A stretch of 64,000 nt of DNA from Thermoleophilia bacterium (GTDB taxonomy: Bacteria > Actinomycetota > Thermoleophilia > Miltoncostaeales > Miltoncostaeaceae). The notes under the pieces are model-generated. The model saw only the letters and a program-made list of their open reading frames with translations. It ran no database searches and was not told where the DNA came from. Within the stretch, counting starts at the first letter, position 1, and the number at the start of each line of letters is the position of its first letter. A program made the translations under genes and the position numbers. Shown in pieces: positions 1 to 8,075 of the stretch. The stretch covers positions 62,001-126,000 of the forward strand of contig SHVE01000001.1 in NCBI GenBank assembly GCA_009694365.1, given 5' to 3'.

Positions 1-93
1 CGACAACTCACCATGGCGAGGTACTCGCCGTGCGAATCCCGGTGTCGCGCGCCTAGCGGCGCGACCGGGTAGCGGGACCGATCGGAGACCACG

Positions 94-1332
94 ATGGCTG
101 ACACCGACACGCGACGCATTGTCATTGGTGTGCCTCGTGAGGAGCGGGCCGGCGAGAGCCGGGTCGCGCTCTCACCCACGGCGCTGCCCCAGTTGACCAA
201 GGCGGGCTTTGATGTGGTCGTGGAGTCCGGGGCCGGTGACGCCGCCGGATACCCCGACTCCACCTTCACCGACCGTGGGGCCCGCATCGGAACCCGCGAC
301 GACGTGTTCGCGGCCGACGTGGTGGTCCAGGTCAACGTCCTTGGCGGCGATCCCGCGAGCACCGACCTCGCCCGGGTACGGCCGGGTCAGGTTGTGGTGG
401 GGGCCGTGGCGCCGTTCGCCCGTCCCGAACTGGTGAAGGCGCTCGCCGGTACTGGCGTCACGCTGTACGCGCTGGAGCTCGTTCCGCGCAGCACCCGTGC
501 CCAGTCGATGGACATCCTGTCCTCCCAGGCCGCGGTGGCGGGGTACAAGGCCGTGCTCCTCGCCGCCAACGAACTCCCCAAGATGTTCCCGTTGCTCACG
601 ACGGCGGCGGGGACCATCGCCCCGGCCAAGGTTTTCATCGTCGGTGCGGGCGTTGCCGGACTGGCGGCGATCGCCAACGCACGTCGGCTCGGTGCCCTCG
701 TTGAGGCGTACGACGTGCGCCCGGCCGCCCGCGAGGAGGTTGAGAGCCTCGGCGCCCGGTTCGTGGAGCTTCCGTTGGAGACCGGTCAGGATGGCGGTTC
801 CGGTGGGTATGCCACTGCGCTCTCCGCCGAAATGATCACGAGGCAGCAGGAGCTCATGGCCAAGACGGTCGCCGCCAGCGATGTCATCATCACGACCGCG
901 CAGGTTCAGGGCACCCGGGCCCCCGAGATCATCACCACCGCGATGATCAGGGGTATGGCCGCCGGATCCGTGGTGGTGGACCTCGCTGCCGAGCAGGGCG
1001 GCAACTGTGAGCCCACCGTGGCCGGTGAGACCGTTCTCGTGGACGGTGTCAAGGTCATCGGTGCGGTCAATCTGCCCGGTGAGATCCCCGTCCACGCAAG
1101 CCAACTGTTCGGAAAGAACGTGGCAAACTTCCTCAGCCTCATGGTGGTCGATGGGAAGCTCGACATCGATGTGGATGACGACGTCATCCGGCAGAGCGTC
1201 GTCGCCCGGGGCGGCGACGTGGTGAACAATCGCGTGCGCGAGGCTCTGGGTCTCGTGCCGCTTCCGGACCCGGAGCCCGAGGTACCGGACCCCGCGCCCG
1301 AATCCCCATTCGCTGAGGAGACTGCGAAGTGA
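94..1332 (+). CDS. pntAA: NAD(P)+ transhydrogenase, NAD(H)-binding alpha-1 subunit
   Basis: Soluble domain I subunit of the proton-translocating transhydrogenase, which passes hydride from NADH to NADP+ at the inner face of the membrane. The 412-aa protein has the conserved PRSTRAQSMDILSSQA stretch at about residues 131-146 and a Rossmann GAGVAG at 184-189. A Pro/Glu-rich tail after about residue 385 probably links to the membrane subunits. The ATG has a CGGAG Shine-Dalgarno-like sequence a few bases upstream. Its stop overlaps the next GTG by 4 bases (GTGA), so the three pnt genes are probably translationally coupled. The split alpha subunit is the Rhodospirillum-type arrangement rather than the fused E. 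coli form. Confidence 0.96.
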   Translation: MADTDTRRIVIGVPREERAGESRVALSPTALPQLTKAGFDVVVESGAGDAAGYPDSTFTDRGARIGTRDDVFAADVVVQVNVLGGDPASTDLARVRPGQVVVGAVAPFARPELVKALAGTGVTLYALELVPRSTRAQSMDILSSQAAVAGYKAVLLAANELPKMFPLLTTAAGTIAPAKVFIVGAGVAGLAAIANARRLGALVEAYDVRPAAREEVESLGARFVELPLETGQDGGSGGYATALSAEMITRQQELMAKTVAASDVIITTAQVQGTRAPEIITTAMIRGMAAGSVVVDLAAEQGGNCEPTVAGETVLVDGVKVIGAVNLPGEIPVHASQLFGKNVANFLSLMVVDGKLDIDVDDDVIRQSVVARGGDVVNNRVREALGLVPLPDPEPEVPDPAPESPFAEETAK

Positions 1333-1664
1333 ACGTCAGTACCGAGTTCATCATCACGGGGCTCTTCGTGTTCGCCCTCGCGGGCTTTCTGGGCTTCGAG
1401 ACCATTCGCCGGGTGCCGCGTCTGCTGCACACGCCGCTCATGGCCCTCACCAACGCACTGTCGGCTGTCTCGCTCGTCGGGTCGCTGGTGGTGCTGGGTC
1501 GTCAGTACTCCGCCTACGCGACCATCCTCGGCTTCGTTGCCGTGGTCGCGTCCACCATCAACGTGGTGGGCGGGTTTCTGATCACCGACAAGATGCTCCG
1601 GATGTTCAAGCCGCGGAAAAAGACACCGGAGACGGCTGACCTCGAGGCCGAGTCCGCATCGTGA
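1329..1664 (+). CDS. pntAB: NAD(P)+ transhydrogenase, membrane alpha-2 subunit
   Basis: Small membrane subunit (111 aa) carrying the first part of the proton channel, domain II. Three hydrophobic helices are visible at roughly residues 6-25, 37-58 and 62-86, followed by a short basic-then-acidic cytoplasmic tail. The GTG start lies inside the 4-base overlap with pntAA, and its TGA stop overlaps the GTG of pntB in the same way. Size and position match the three-gene transhydrogenases. Confidence 0.94.
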   Translation: MNVSTEFIITGLFVFALAGFLGFETIRRVPRLLHTPLMALTNALSAVSLVGSLVVLGRQYSAYATILGFVAVVASTINVVGGFLITDKMLRMFKPRKKTPETADLEAESAS

Positions 1665-3100
1665 GTGAGACCCTTACGCACTTCCTCGACCCGGACAGCG
1701 CTCGCGCCGTGCTGATCGGCGTCCTCTACTTGGTCGGTGCCATCGGGTTCGTGCTGTCGCTCAAGTGGATGGCCGATGCGAAGACCGCGCGTCGGGGGAT
1801 CTTCGCCGGAGAGATCGGCTTCGTGCTCGCGATCGTCGGCACGCTGTTGATGCCCGGAATCACCAGCACCGGCTACATCTATATCGCGGTGGCTCTGCTC
1901 ATCGGTGCCGCCATCGGGGTTCCGCTCGGCCTTTTGGTACCCATGACTGCGATGCCACAGCGCATTGCGCTGTCGCACGCGTTCGGTGCCCTCGCCGCGG
2001 GCCTCGTGGGTATCGTCGAGTACTTCAACGGGCAGCCCGATATCGGCCCCTTCGTTATGGCCGTGCTCGGTATCGAAATCGTGTTGGGGTGTCTGGTGTT
2101 TACGGGCTCCCTCATGGCCGCCGGCAAGCTCCAGGAGATCCTTCCGCAGCGCCCCTTCGTCTTCCGCGGGCAGATCTGGTTCAACTTCGCGGTGCTCGGT
2201 ATGGCCCTCGCGTTCATCGTCGCCCTGGTCGTCAACCCGTCGCTCTCGTGGGCCGTGCCGGTCATCATCCTGCTCGGCCTGTTGTTCGGGGTGCTTCTCA
2301 TCATTCCGATCGGTGGCGCCGACATGCCCACCGTGATCGCACTGCTCAACGCGTACGCCGGTATCTCGGCCGCCCTGCTGGGCTTCGTGCTGTCCAACAA
2401 CCTGCTCATCGTGGCGGGCGCGCTCGACGGGATGTCGGGTCTCATCCTGGCCATCGTGATGTGCCGCGCGATGAACCGCTCCTTCACCAACGTGCTGTTC
2501 GGGGCGTTCGGCCAACTCGACGAGTCGGTCGGGGAACACGGCGAGATGGGTTCCATCCGCACCGCCTCCTTCGACGAGGCGGGTGAGATCCTCAAGAACT
2601 CGCGCCTCGTGGTCATCGTCCCGGGGTACGGAATGGCCGTCGCCCAGGCGCAGCACAAGGTGCGTGAGTTCGCCGACACCCTCGCGGCGGAGGGTGTTGA
2701 GGTGAAGTACGCCATCCATCCGGTTGCTGGTCGCATGCCGGGCCACATGAACGTGCTGCTGGCCGAGGCGCAGGTGCCGTACGAGCAACTGCTGGACATG
2801 GAGGAGATCAACCCCGAGTTCCCACAGGTGGATGTGGTGCTCGTGCTCGGGGCGAACGACGTGGTCAATCCGTCGGCCCGCCACCTCAAGAGCAGCCCCA
2901 TCTACGGCATGCCGATTCTCGACGTGGACAAGGCTGCCTGCGTCATTGTGGTCAAGCGCTCCATGCGCCCGGGCTTCGCCGGTGTCGAGAACGAACTGTT
3001 CTACAACGAGAAGACGCTGATGGTCTTCGGCGACGCCAAGGACGTGATGAGCGAACTCATCACGGAGGTTTCGGGCAAGCGGAACTCCATCAGCGTCTGA
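1661..3100 (+). CDS. pntB: NAD(P)+ transhydrogenase beta subunit
   Basis: The 479-aa subunit completes the enzyme. The N-terminal two thirds hold many hydrophobic helices of the proton channel. The C-terminal domain III binds NADP(H), shown by VVIVPGYGMAVAQAQHKV near residues 316-333 and by VVLVLGANDVVNP further on. It starts with GTG in a 4-base overlap with pntAB. The complex uses proton-motive force to make NADPH. A strong hairpin follows the stop. Confidence 0.96.
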   Translation: MSETLTHFLDPDSARAVLIGVLYLVGAIGFVLSLKWMADAKTARRGIFAGEIGFVLAIVGTLLMPGITSTGYIYIAVALLIGAAIGVPLGLLVPMTAMPQRIALSHAFGALAAGLVGIVEYFNGQPDIGPFVMAVLGIEIVLGCLVFTGSLMAAGKLQEILPQRPFVFRGQIWFNFAVLGMALAFIVALVVNPSLSWAVPVIILLGLLFGVLLIIPIGGADMPTVIALLNAYAGISAALLGFVLSNNLLIVAGALDGMSGLILAIVMCRAMNRSFTNVLFGAFGQLDESVGEHGEMGSIRTASFDEAGEILKNSRLVVIVPGYGMAVAQAQHKVREFADTLAAEGVEVKYAIHPVAGRMPGHMNVLLAEAQVPYEQLLDMEEINPEFPQVDVVLVLGANDVVNPSARHLKSSPIYGMPILDVDKAACVIVVKRSMRPGFAGVENELFYNEKTLMVFGDAKDVMSELITEVSGKRNSISV

Positions 3101-3113
3101 TCCACGCCCCCCG

Positions 3114-3148
3114 GGTTCACCACGGTGCACAGCGCGCCGTGGTGAACC
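3114..3148 (+). terminator. 12-bp stem hairpin after pntB
   Basis: A perfect inverted repeat, GGTTCACCACGG (3114-3125) and CCGTGGTGAACC (3137-3148), with an 11-base loop, lies 13 bases after the pntB stop. There is no T-run after it. It could be a hairpin-type terminator or a 3'-end stabiliser. Confidence 0.55.
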
Positions 3149-3156
3149 GTGAAGGT

Positions 3157-3174
3157 CCCCCCGGTGTCTGACAC
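3157..3174 (+). repeat. Intergenic palindromic repeat, copy A
   Basis: A C-run followed by GGTGTCTGACAC (3163-3174). The same C-run plus GGTGTC/GACAC palindrome recurs at 18285-18301, 33277-33293 and three times at 53382-53448, always outside genes and always in this orientation. Here the right arm lacks the last C. Confidence 0.6.
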
Positions 3175-3215
3175 TTAACAAGTGGACACCCGTGCGCTCC
3201 CGCCGCGGTGGGCGT

Positions 3216-3221
3216 CATGAT
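3216..3221 (+). promoter_or_regulatory. Possible leaderless -10 (CATGAT)
   Basis: CATGAT ends 6 bases before the GTG at 3228, the spacing seen at other candidate leaderless starts in this window. A GGAGG also lies in the gap, so a leadered start is equally possible. Confidence 0.3.
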
Positions 3222-3227
3222 GGAGGC

Positions 3228-4097
3228 GTGCAGATTCCTCCGGCCCCGGCCTATCCCATCGCGACCGATTCCGTGACAGTGGAGATCCGGGCCGATCGCG
3301 ACCACGTTGGTGGGCGCCTCCTGTTGATGGACGGGGTTGAGGCGAGTCACGTGGACCTGCTCGATCCCACCCGGATCACCTTCGAATACCTGCGCCACCT
3401 CGTGGGGATGATCGACGCGATGTTCCCGACCGACGACGCACTGGACGTGCTCCAGATCGGCGGCGGACCGTGCACGCTCGCCCGGTACCTCACTACGACG
3501 CGCCGACGCGCGCGGGTGCGGGTGGTTGAGCGCGATGAGGGCATCGTGGAGGTGTCGCGCACGCACCTGATGCTCGACGAGGTGCCGCGACTCGACGTGG
3601 TGATCGGTGACGGCCGCGAGATCATTGCCGGGCTTCCCGGCGACGCACTCGACCTCGTGGTCGTCGATGCGTTCGTCGGGCTCTTGGCTCCGCATCGCCT
3701 GTCAACCGCCGAGTTCGTGATCGAGGTACGTCGGGTACTACGCCCGGGTGGCCTCTACGCGATGAATCTGATCGACGTGGCGCCACTCGAGCTGGCGTCG
3801 GCCATGGTGGCGGGGATGCGCGTCGAATTTCCCGAGGTGGCGCTCATCGCGGATCCGGCGGTGCTGGCGCATCGCACGTCGGGGAACCTCGTGGTGCTGG
3901 CATCCGACCGTCCGCTGCCTCCCGAGGCGATGGGCCGTGCCCTCACCCGTGACCCATCGGTGTGGGAGTCGCGTGCGGGGAAGGCCCTCGCGCGGATGGT
4001 CGATGGCCACGTTCCGCTGCGCGACGACGAAGCACCGACGCACTCCTTGGCCCGCCTCGCTCCGCTCTGGGGCCGGGTGAAGCAACCCGGGCGCTAG
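3228..4097 (+). CDS. Spermidine synthase-like methyltransferase-fold protein
   Basis: A 289-aa Rossmann methyltransferase-fold protein resembling the spermidine synthase family. The nucleotide-binding loop reads DVLQIGGGPCTLARYL at about residues 67-82, followed by an acidic RVVERDEGIVEV strand and DLVVVDAFVG, where polyamine synthases keep a key Asp. I chose the GTG at 3228 because TGGAGG lies directly upstream; the frame stays open to 3192. Many actinobacteria carry such stand-alone proteins of unknown substrate, so real polyamine synthesis should not be assumed. It stands alone between the pnt operon and a convergent minus-strand cluster. Confidence 0.78.
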   Translation: MQIPPAPAYPIATDSVTVEIRADRDHVGGRLLLMDGVEASHVDLLDPTRITFEYLRHLVGMIDAMFPTDDALDVLQIGGGPCTLARYLTTTRRRARVRVVERDEGIVEVSRTHLMLDEVPRLDVVIGDGREIIAGLPGDALDLVVVDAFVGLLAPHRLSTAEFVIEVRRVLRPGGLYAMNLIDVAPLELASAMVAGMRVEFPEVALIADPAVLAHRTSGNLVVLASDRPLPPEAMGRALTRDPSVWESRAGKALARMVDGHVPLRDDEAPTHSLARLAPLWGRVKQPGR

Positions 4098-4232
4098 GGC
4101 GTTCTCAACTCGGTCGGCTGGCGGCGAACAATTCGGACAGACCCACGAGCCGAAGGTCTGTGCGCTTCATGCCGTGGATCATGGCCGGCATGGCTGCCGC
4201 CGTGTTGGGTGTGTGGTGTGCATGAGGACGAT

Positions 4233-4250
4233 GGAGCCCCTACGGGCTCC
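4233..4250. terminator. Hairpin between convergent genes
   Basis: GGAGCCC (4233-4239), loop CTAC, GGGCTCC (4244-4250): a perfect 7-bp stem in the 234-base gap between two convergent genes. It could serve both strands. No T-run on either side. Confidence 0.4.
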
Positions 4251-4331
4251 CCCGATGGCACGGTGGGTGATGACCGTGCTGCTCGGACCCCACCCGTCGT
4301 TGGTGTCGACGTTCCACCGGACGACGTAGCG

Positions 4332-5612
4332 TTATCCGGTAGATCGTGGCGGAGCGGTGGGATCGGGCGCGCGTGGTGGTGACGAAGCGGGGACCTCTGG
4401 TGCGCGCGTGGGCTCGCGACGCGGCCATACCAGCGCGAGGACGACAACAAGGACGACGTCCCTGAGCACCAGAAGGGCCATCTCCGACTGCTGGAGTGCC
4501 ACGAGCTCCCAGTACCGCCGTGGGAAGTACGCCTGCGTGGCGAGGAGGGCGAGCACGCCCACGCCCGCCGCACTCCATCCCATACGGCCGCGAATGAGGA
4601 GCACGCCGGGAAGGATCCACACGAGGAACTGCGGCGAAAGTACCTTGCCAGCCACGAGCAATGCGAGGGTGGTGGCGGCGACCGCCGCCACGAAGATGGC
4701 GGAGTCGGCCCGCGGCGGCTCACTGGCGATCAGGCGTAGCACGGTGAACGCGATTGCCACGATCAGGACCACGAGGAGCACGGTCGAGATGAGCGCGATC
4801 AGATCGGGCGCACTCCCCCCCAAGCCCTGCGACCCGAACGACGTTTGCACGGCGAGCGGTACGCCCGCGAGCAGTCGCATCGACATGAGGTAGGCGGCCC
4901 CGGTGGCCTCGAGTTGCAACGGGCGGTCGAGGTGGTACGCGATGCTCGACCAGAGCCCCGATGGCGCAGCGATGGCCAGGGGGATGATGACCACGGCCAG
5001 CACCCCCAGCCCCATGAGCGCACTCCGGACGGCGTTGGGCACCCCGTGGCGTCGCACGTGCACGATCACGAGCACGGGGATGAACGCGAGGGGCACCACC
5101 TTCACTAGGACCGCGAGCGCCAGCAGCACCCAGGCCGTCGTCATTCGGTCGGTGACCACCGCCCACACCATCCACGCGATGAGGGCGACCAGTACGAGGT
5201 CGAAGCGGCTTTCCACCAGTCCGCCAAGAAGGATGGGGCAGAGCGCCACCACACCCCCGGCAACCATCTGGCGCGGCGGCGAGAGTCCGAGTTCGCGGGC
5301 CGTGAGAGTCGCAGGAATCACTGTGAGCACGAGCGCGATGAGCATGAGGAACGAGAACGCTGTCGAGTACGCGCCGGGCATCACTCCCGCCACCCAGAAG
5401 ACGACCGCCGCGAGCGGCGGGTACTCCAGCGCGAAGTCGCGGTAGGGGATTTCCCCGTCGGCCATCTGGCGGAACGCGCCCTCGTACGTGGCGATGTCCG
5501 AGATCTGGGTCACGCTTGATGTGAGCCACTGAAGCGGCCCCACCCACACGAGCACGGCCACCACCGCGAGGATCGCGGGGAGCCACCTCACGACGCGCGG
5601 GCGCATGGTCAT
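4332..5612 (-). CDS. GT-C fold glycosyltransferase, GT87-like membrane protein
   Basis: Polytopic membrane protein of 426 aa with about ten hydrophobic helices. After the first helix comes an extracytoplasmic loop with SDIATYEGAFRQMADGEIPY and then RDFALEYPPLA. This D..Y...PYRDF..EYPP pattern is typical of GT87 (DUF2029) mannosyltransferases, which use polyprenyl-phosphate sugars on the outer face of the membrane. The ATG overlaps the TGA of the upstream gene by one base (TGATG), so the two are probably coupled. The C-terminus is basic and Pro-rich. The sugar and acceptor cannot be told from sequence. Confidence 0.72.
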   Translation of the reverse strand: MTMRPRVVRWLPAILAVVAVLVWVGPLQWLTSSVTQISDIATYEGAFRQMADGEIPYRDFALEYPPLAAVVFWVAGVMPGAYSTAFSFLMLIALVLTVIPATLTARELGLSPPRQMVAGGVVALCPILLGGLVESRFDLVLVALIAWMVWAVVTDRMTTAWVLLALAVLVKVVPLAFIPVLVIVHVRRHGVPNAVRSALMGLGVLAVVIIPLAIAAPSGLWSSIAYHLDRPLQLEATGAAYLMSMRLLAGVPLAVQTSFGSQGLGGSAPDLIALISTVLLVVLIVAIAFTVLRLIASEPPRADSAIFVAAVAATTLALLVAGKVLSPQFLVWILPGVLLIRGRMGWSAAGVGVLALLATQAYFPRRYWELVALQQSEMALLVLRDVVLVVVLALVWPRREPTRAPEVPASSPPRAPDPTAPPRSTG

Positions 5613-7492
5613 CACGCGACCGTCCCGGCATCGCCCCGACGGCGACGTATCGACCACCACCCGCGACGCGGACCCGGGGGATCCGAATCGGGAGTGGGAG
5701 CGGGATCGGGCCACTCCGGTATGACCACCAGCAGCACCAGCGGCAGGAACCATGGGATGTACAGGTAGAACCAGTGGGTCATCACCAACTCGAAGCCGAT
5801 GACGAGCGCGGCGCCGATCGCCGCCCACTGCACGATGTCCAGACGTCGTGGCCACCACAGAACCACCAGTGCCGCCAGTATCACTAGGGCTGCGATTCCG
5901 AGATGCACGGGCCGGAGCCACTCGTGCTGGCCCCAGATGGAGAAGGGCGAGTCGCGGCCGATCTGGTATCCCACCGTGCGCGACCAAAAGGCCGTGATCC
6001 CGTCGAGGCCGTCCAGCACCAGCACCCAGCCCGTGAGCAGGGCCGCGGTGACGAGGCCCCCGATGTACGCGCACAGCCGTCGTCGCCTGCCACTCCGGTG
6101 TGTGCGGGGGAACGGATGGCGGGCCCACAGGGGCACCAGCAGCACGGGCACGATCTTGGTCGCCACTCCCAATCCGATCATCAGGCCGCGCCCCATCGGC
6201 CGTGCCGCCAGTACCAGCCCCCACGCGATGCACGCGGCGATGAGCGCATCGTTGGAGTTGCTCGACAGCGTGAACGCGGTGAACGGGAACGCCGCCCACG
6301 CGATACCGAGCGTGAGTCCCATCCGTTTGCCCGCCAGACGCCACCCCAGCACGATCAGGGCCAGAAGGGCGAGGCCGTCGAACAGCACGGCGGCGCCGTG
6401 TGCGGCGGGCAGGGAGTCCCACGTCCCCGTGTACGGCGCGGCCAGCTCAAAGGGGACGTACAGCGCGTAGGAGAGGGGCCCATAGGTGTCGCACTGGCCA
6501 CAGCTCTCGGGGAAGTTCCCGTACGGGGTCTCGCCGTGCTGGATGAGGTCGGCACCAATGACCCCCGCATACCCCACGTCGATCACGTTGCTGTCGAGGC
6601 CGTTGAGCCCCCAACGAAGCGCCAGGAGGAGGATGAGCACGGTGACCAGTAACCACGTGGGCATCCACCCGGGCAGGCCCGGTGCCCGCAGGGCCCGCGC
6701 ACGAGCGGTGGTGGCATCCGGGGTACCCACCCCCGGTGCGCCCCCGCGGGCCACCGATCGTCGCAGACGTGCCCGCCGCACGGTGATCCACACCATGCGA
6801 CCCAGCAGGTAGATGAGCGGCGGATACTGCAGCGGCACCGACGTGGCGATCTCGCCTTGGTTAAACCACGCCCACGACGCCGTGAACGACAGCAGCGTGA
6901 GGAGGTCGAGCGTGCGCCACGACCACATGCTGCGCGGCCGTGTGACGGGCAGCAGCACAAGGAGGAACACGACGCACAGCGGGATCCAGATGCGCCACCG
7001 GTTGACCGCGCGCCCAAACGCACCCTCGGACCCCCGGGCCATCATCCACGCCACCTGTGGCCCCACGCGGATCTCGGCGACGTTCCCCTCCGCGTCGCCC
7101 ACGTACACCTCGGCCTCCACGACTTCCGTCGTTGTCGGGCCGCCGATAAACGACACCTTCCAGCGCTTGTCTTTCGTCTCGAGTTCCGCAGTCGTGCGGG
7201 TGATGGCGTGGTCTGAGAGCCAGTCCTGCATCTTCGGATCGGCCGTCGCGATCGCGATCGCCTCGTCGTGGCCCAGCGTGGGGGAGTACTTAGGGACTCC
7301 TGCCGCCTGTGCGGCGACCTTGGCGTGGAGGTCGGCCGCCCCCTGCGCGACACCGGCCAAGATTCCGTTCACGGCCGCCATCGCCTCCGAGGGCGTGGTC
7401 ACGGCCAGTCCGGCCAATTGCTGCGCGGATGCGCCCGAGGGCAGCGCGATCGCGAGGGCGCAGAGCAGTGCTGCGCCAAACCGGGGGTTCAC
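5612..7492 (-). CDS. Large membrane protein, probable GT-C glycosyltransferase with periplasmic N-terminal domain
   Basis: A 626-aa protein with a clear signal peptide (cleavage near ASAQQ, residues 22-26), an extracytoplasmic domain of about 120 residues with the look of a small alpha/beta module, then a dozen hydrophobic helices from about residue 165. A loop with Asp and Tyr residues (DVGYAGVIGADLIQHGETPY, then DTYGPLSYALYVPF) resembles the catalytic loop of GT-C enzymes such as the 426-aa neighbour. It starts with GTG behind GGGAGG. It lies 16 bases after the GtrA-like gene and overlaps the next by one base, suggesting one operon for cell-surface glycan assembly. Function is inferred from fold and context only. 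Confidence 0.62.
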   Translation of the reverse strand: MNPRFGAALLCALAIALPSGASAQQLAGLAVTTPSEAMAAVNGILAGVAQGAADLHAKVAAQAAGVPKYSPTLGHDEAIAIATADPKMQDWLSDHAITRTTAELETKDKRWKVSFIGGPTTTEVVEAEVYVGDAEGNVAEIRVGPQVAWMMARGSEGAFGRAVNRWRIWIPLCVVFLLVLLPVTRPRSMWSWRTLDLLTLLSFTASWAWFNQGEIATSVPLQYPPLIYLLGRMVWITVRRARLRRSVARGGAPGVGTPDATTARARALRAPGLPGWMPTWLLVTVLILLLALRWGLNGLDSNVIDVGYAGVIGADLIQHGETPYGNFPESCGQCDTYGPLSYALYVPFELAAPYTGTWDSLPAAHGAAVLFDGLALLALIVLGWRLAGKRMGLTLGIAWAAFPFTAFTLSSNSNDALIAACIAWGLVLAARPMGRGLMIGLGVATKIVPVLLVPLWARHPFPRTHRSGRRRRLCAYIGGLVTAALLTGWVLVLDGLDGITAFWSRTVGYQIGRDSPFSIWGQHEWLRPVHLGIAALVILAALVVLWWPRRLDIVQWAAIGAALVIGFELVMTHWFYLYIPWFLPLVLLVVIPEWPDPAPTPDSDPPGPRRGWWSIRRRRGDAGTVA

Positions 7493-7508
7493 GACCTCCC
7501 TCGGATGC

Positions 7509-8030
7509 CTACCGGAAGGACCAGCGGCGGCTCAAAAGATAACTCAGCGGTGTCACGAGGACGATCGCGCTGGCCTGAGCCACCATCGCAGTCAGACCGG
7601 TCTCCACCAGCAGGTGGAGGATGATCAGGTTCCCCCCGAGTGCCGCCAAGCACACCAGCAGATAGCGCACTCCCTGCTCCATCACCGCATCACCCCGGGC
7701 GCGAAACGTCCAGTGGCGGTTGAGCACGAAGTTGTTGGTCCAAGCCACGGCGAAGGCGACGATCGCCGCCGGGATGTAGTGCAGTCCGGCGAGTAGTACG
7801 ACGCTGAACACGGCGAGATTGACCACGTAGCCGGTGATGCCCACACCGATGAACCGCAGGAGTTGCAGCCAGTCCGCCCGCCCCGCCCGCCGAGGATCCG
7901 GGATACGGAGGAGGTCGAGCGTCGAGCGTCCGCTCGGTGATGCATCCTTGGCCGGCACGACGATCGAGGTTATCAGAGGGACTGTCGCCCCCCGGACCCA
8001 CGGTCGCACCGTCGGCAGGTACGCGATCAC
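7509..8030 (-). CDS. GtrA-like family membrane protein
   Basis: Small membrane protein of about 173 aa with four hydrophobic helices. It has the GtrA hallmarks: LLRFIGVGITGYVVNLAVFS at the start of the domain, then AVAWTNNFVLNRHWTFR and the closing SYLLSRRWSFR. GtrA-like proteins are thought to help move or modify lipid-linked sugars, which fits the two GT-C genes just downstream. The open frame extends to 8120, into the divergent aminotransferase gene, so I prefer the GTG at 8030. A later GTG near 7960 is also possible. Confidence 0.78.
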   Translation of the reverse strand: MIAYLPTVRPWVRGATVPLITSIVVPAKDASPSGRSTLDLLRIPDPRRAGRADWLQLLRFIGVGITGYVVNLAVFSVVLLAGLHYIPAAIVAFAVAWTNNFVLNRHWTFRARGDAVMEQGVRYLLVCLAALGGNLIILHLLVETGLTAMVAQASAIVLVTPLSYLLSRRWSFR

Positions 8031-8075
8031 GGGCGGCGTATCATCAGTCGTGGCCTCATCCGGCCCACCCCGATC

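Noticed and set aside
1514..3181. A 555-codon minus-strand frame opposite the pnt genes
   Set aside because: Low-complexity His/Arg/Glu-rich translation fully antisense to clear transhydrogenase genes.
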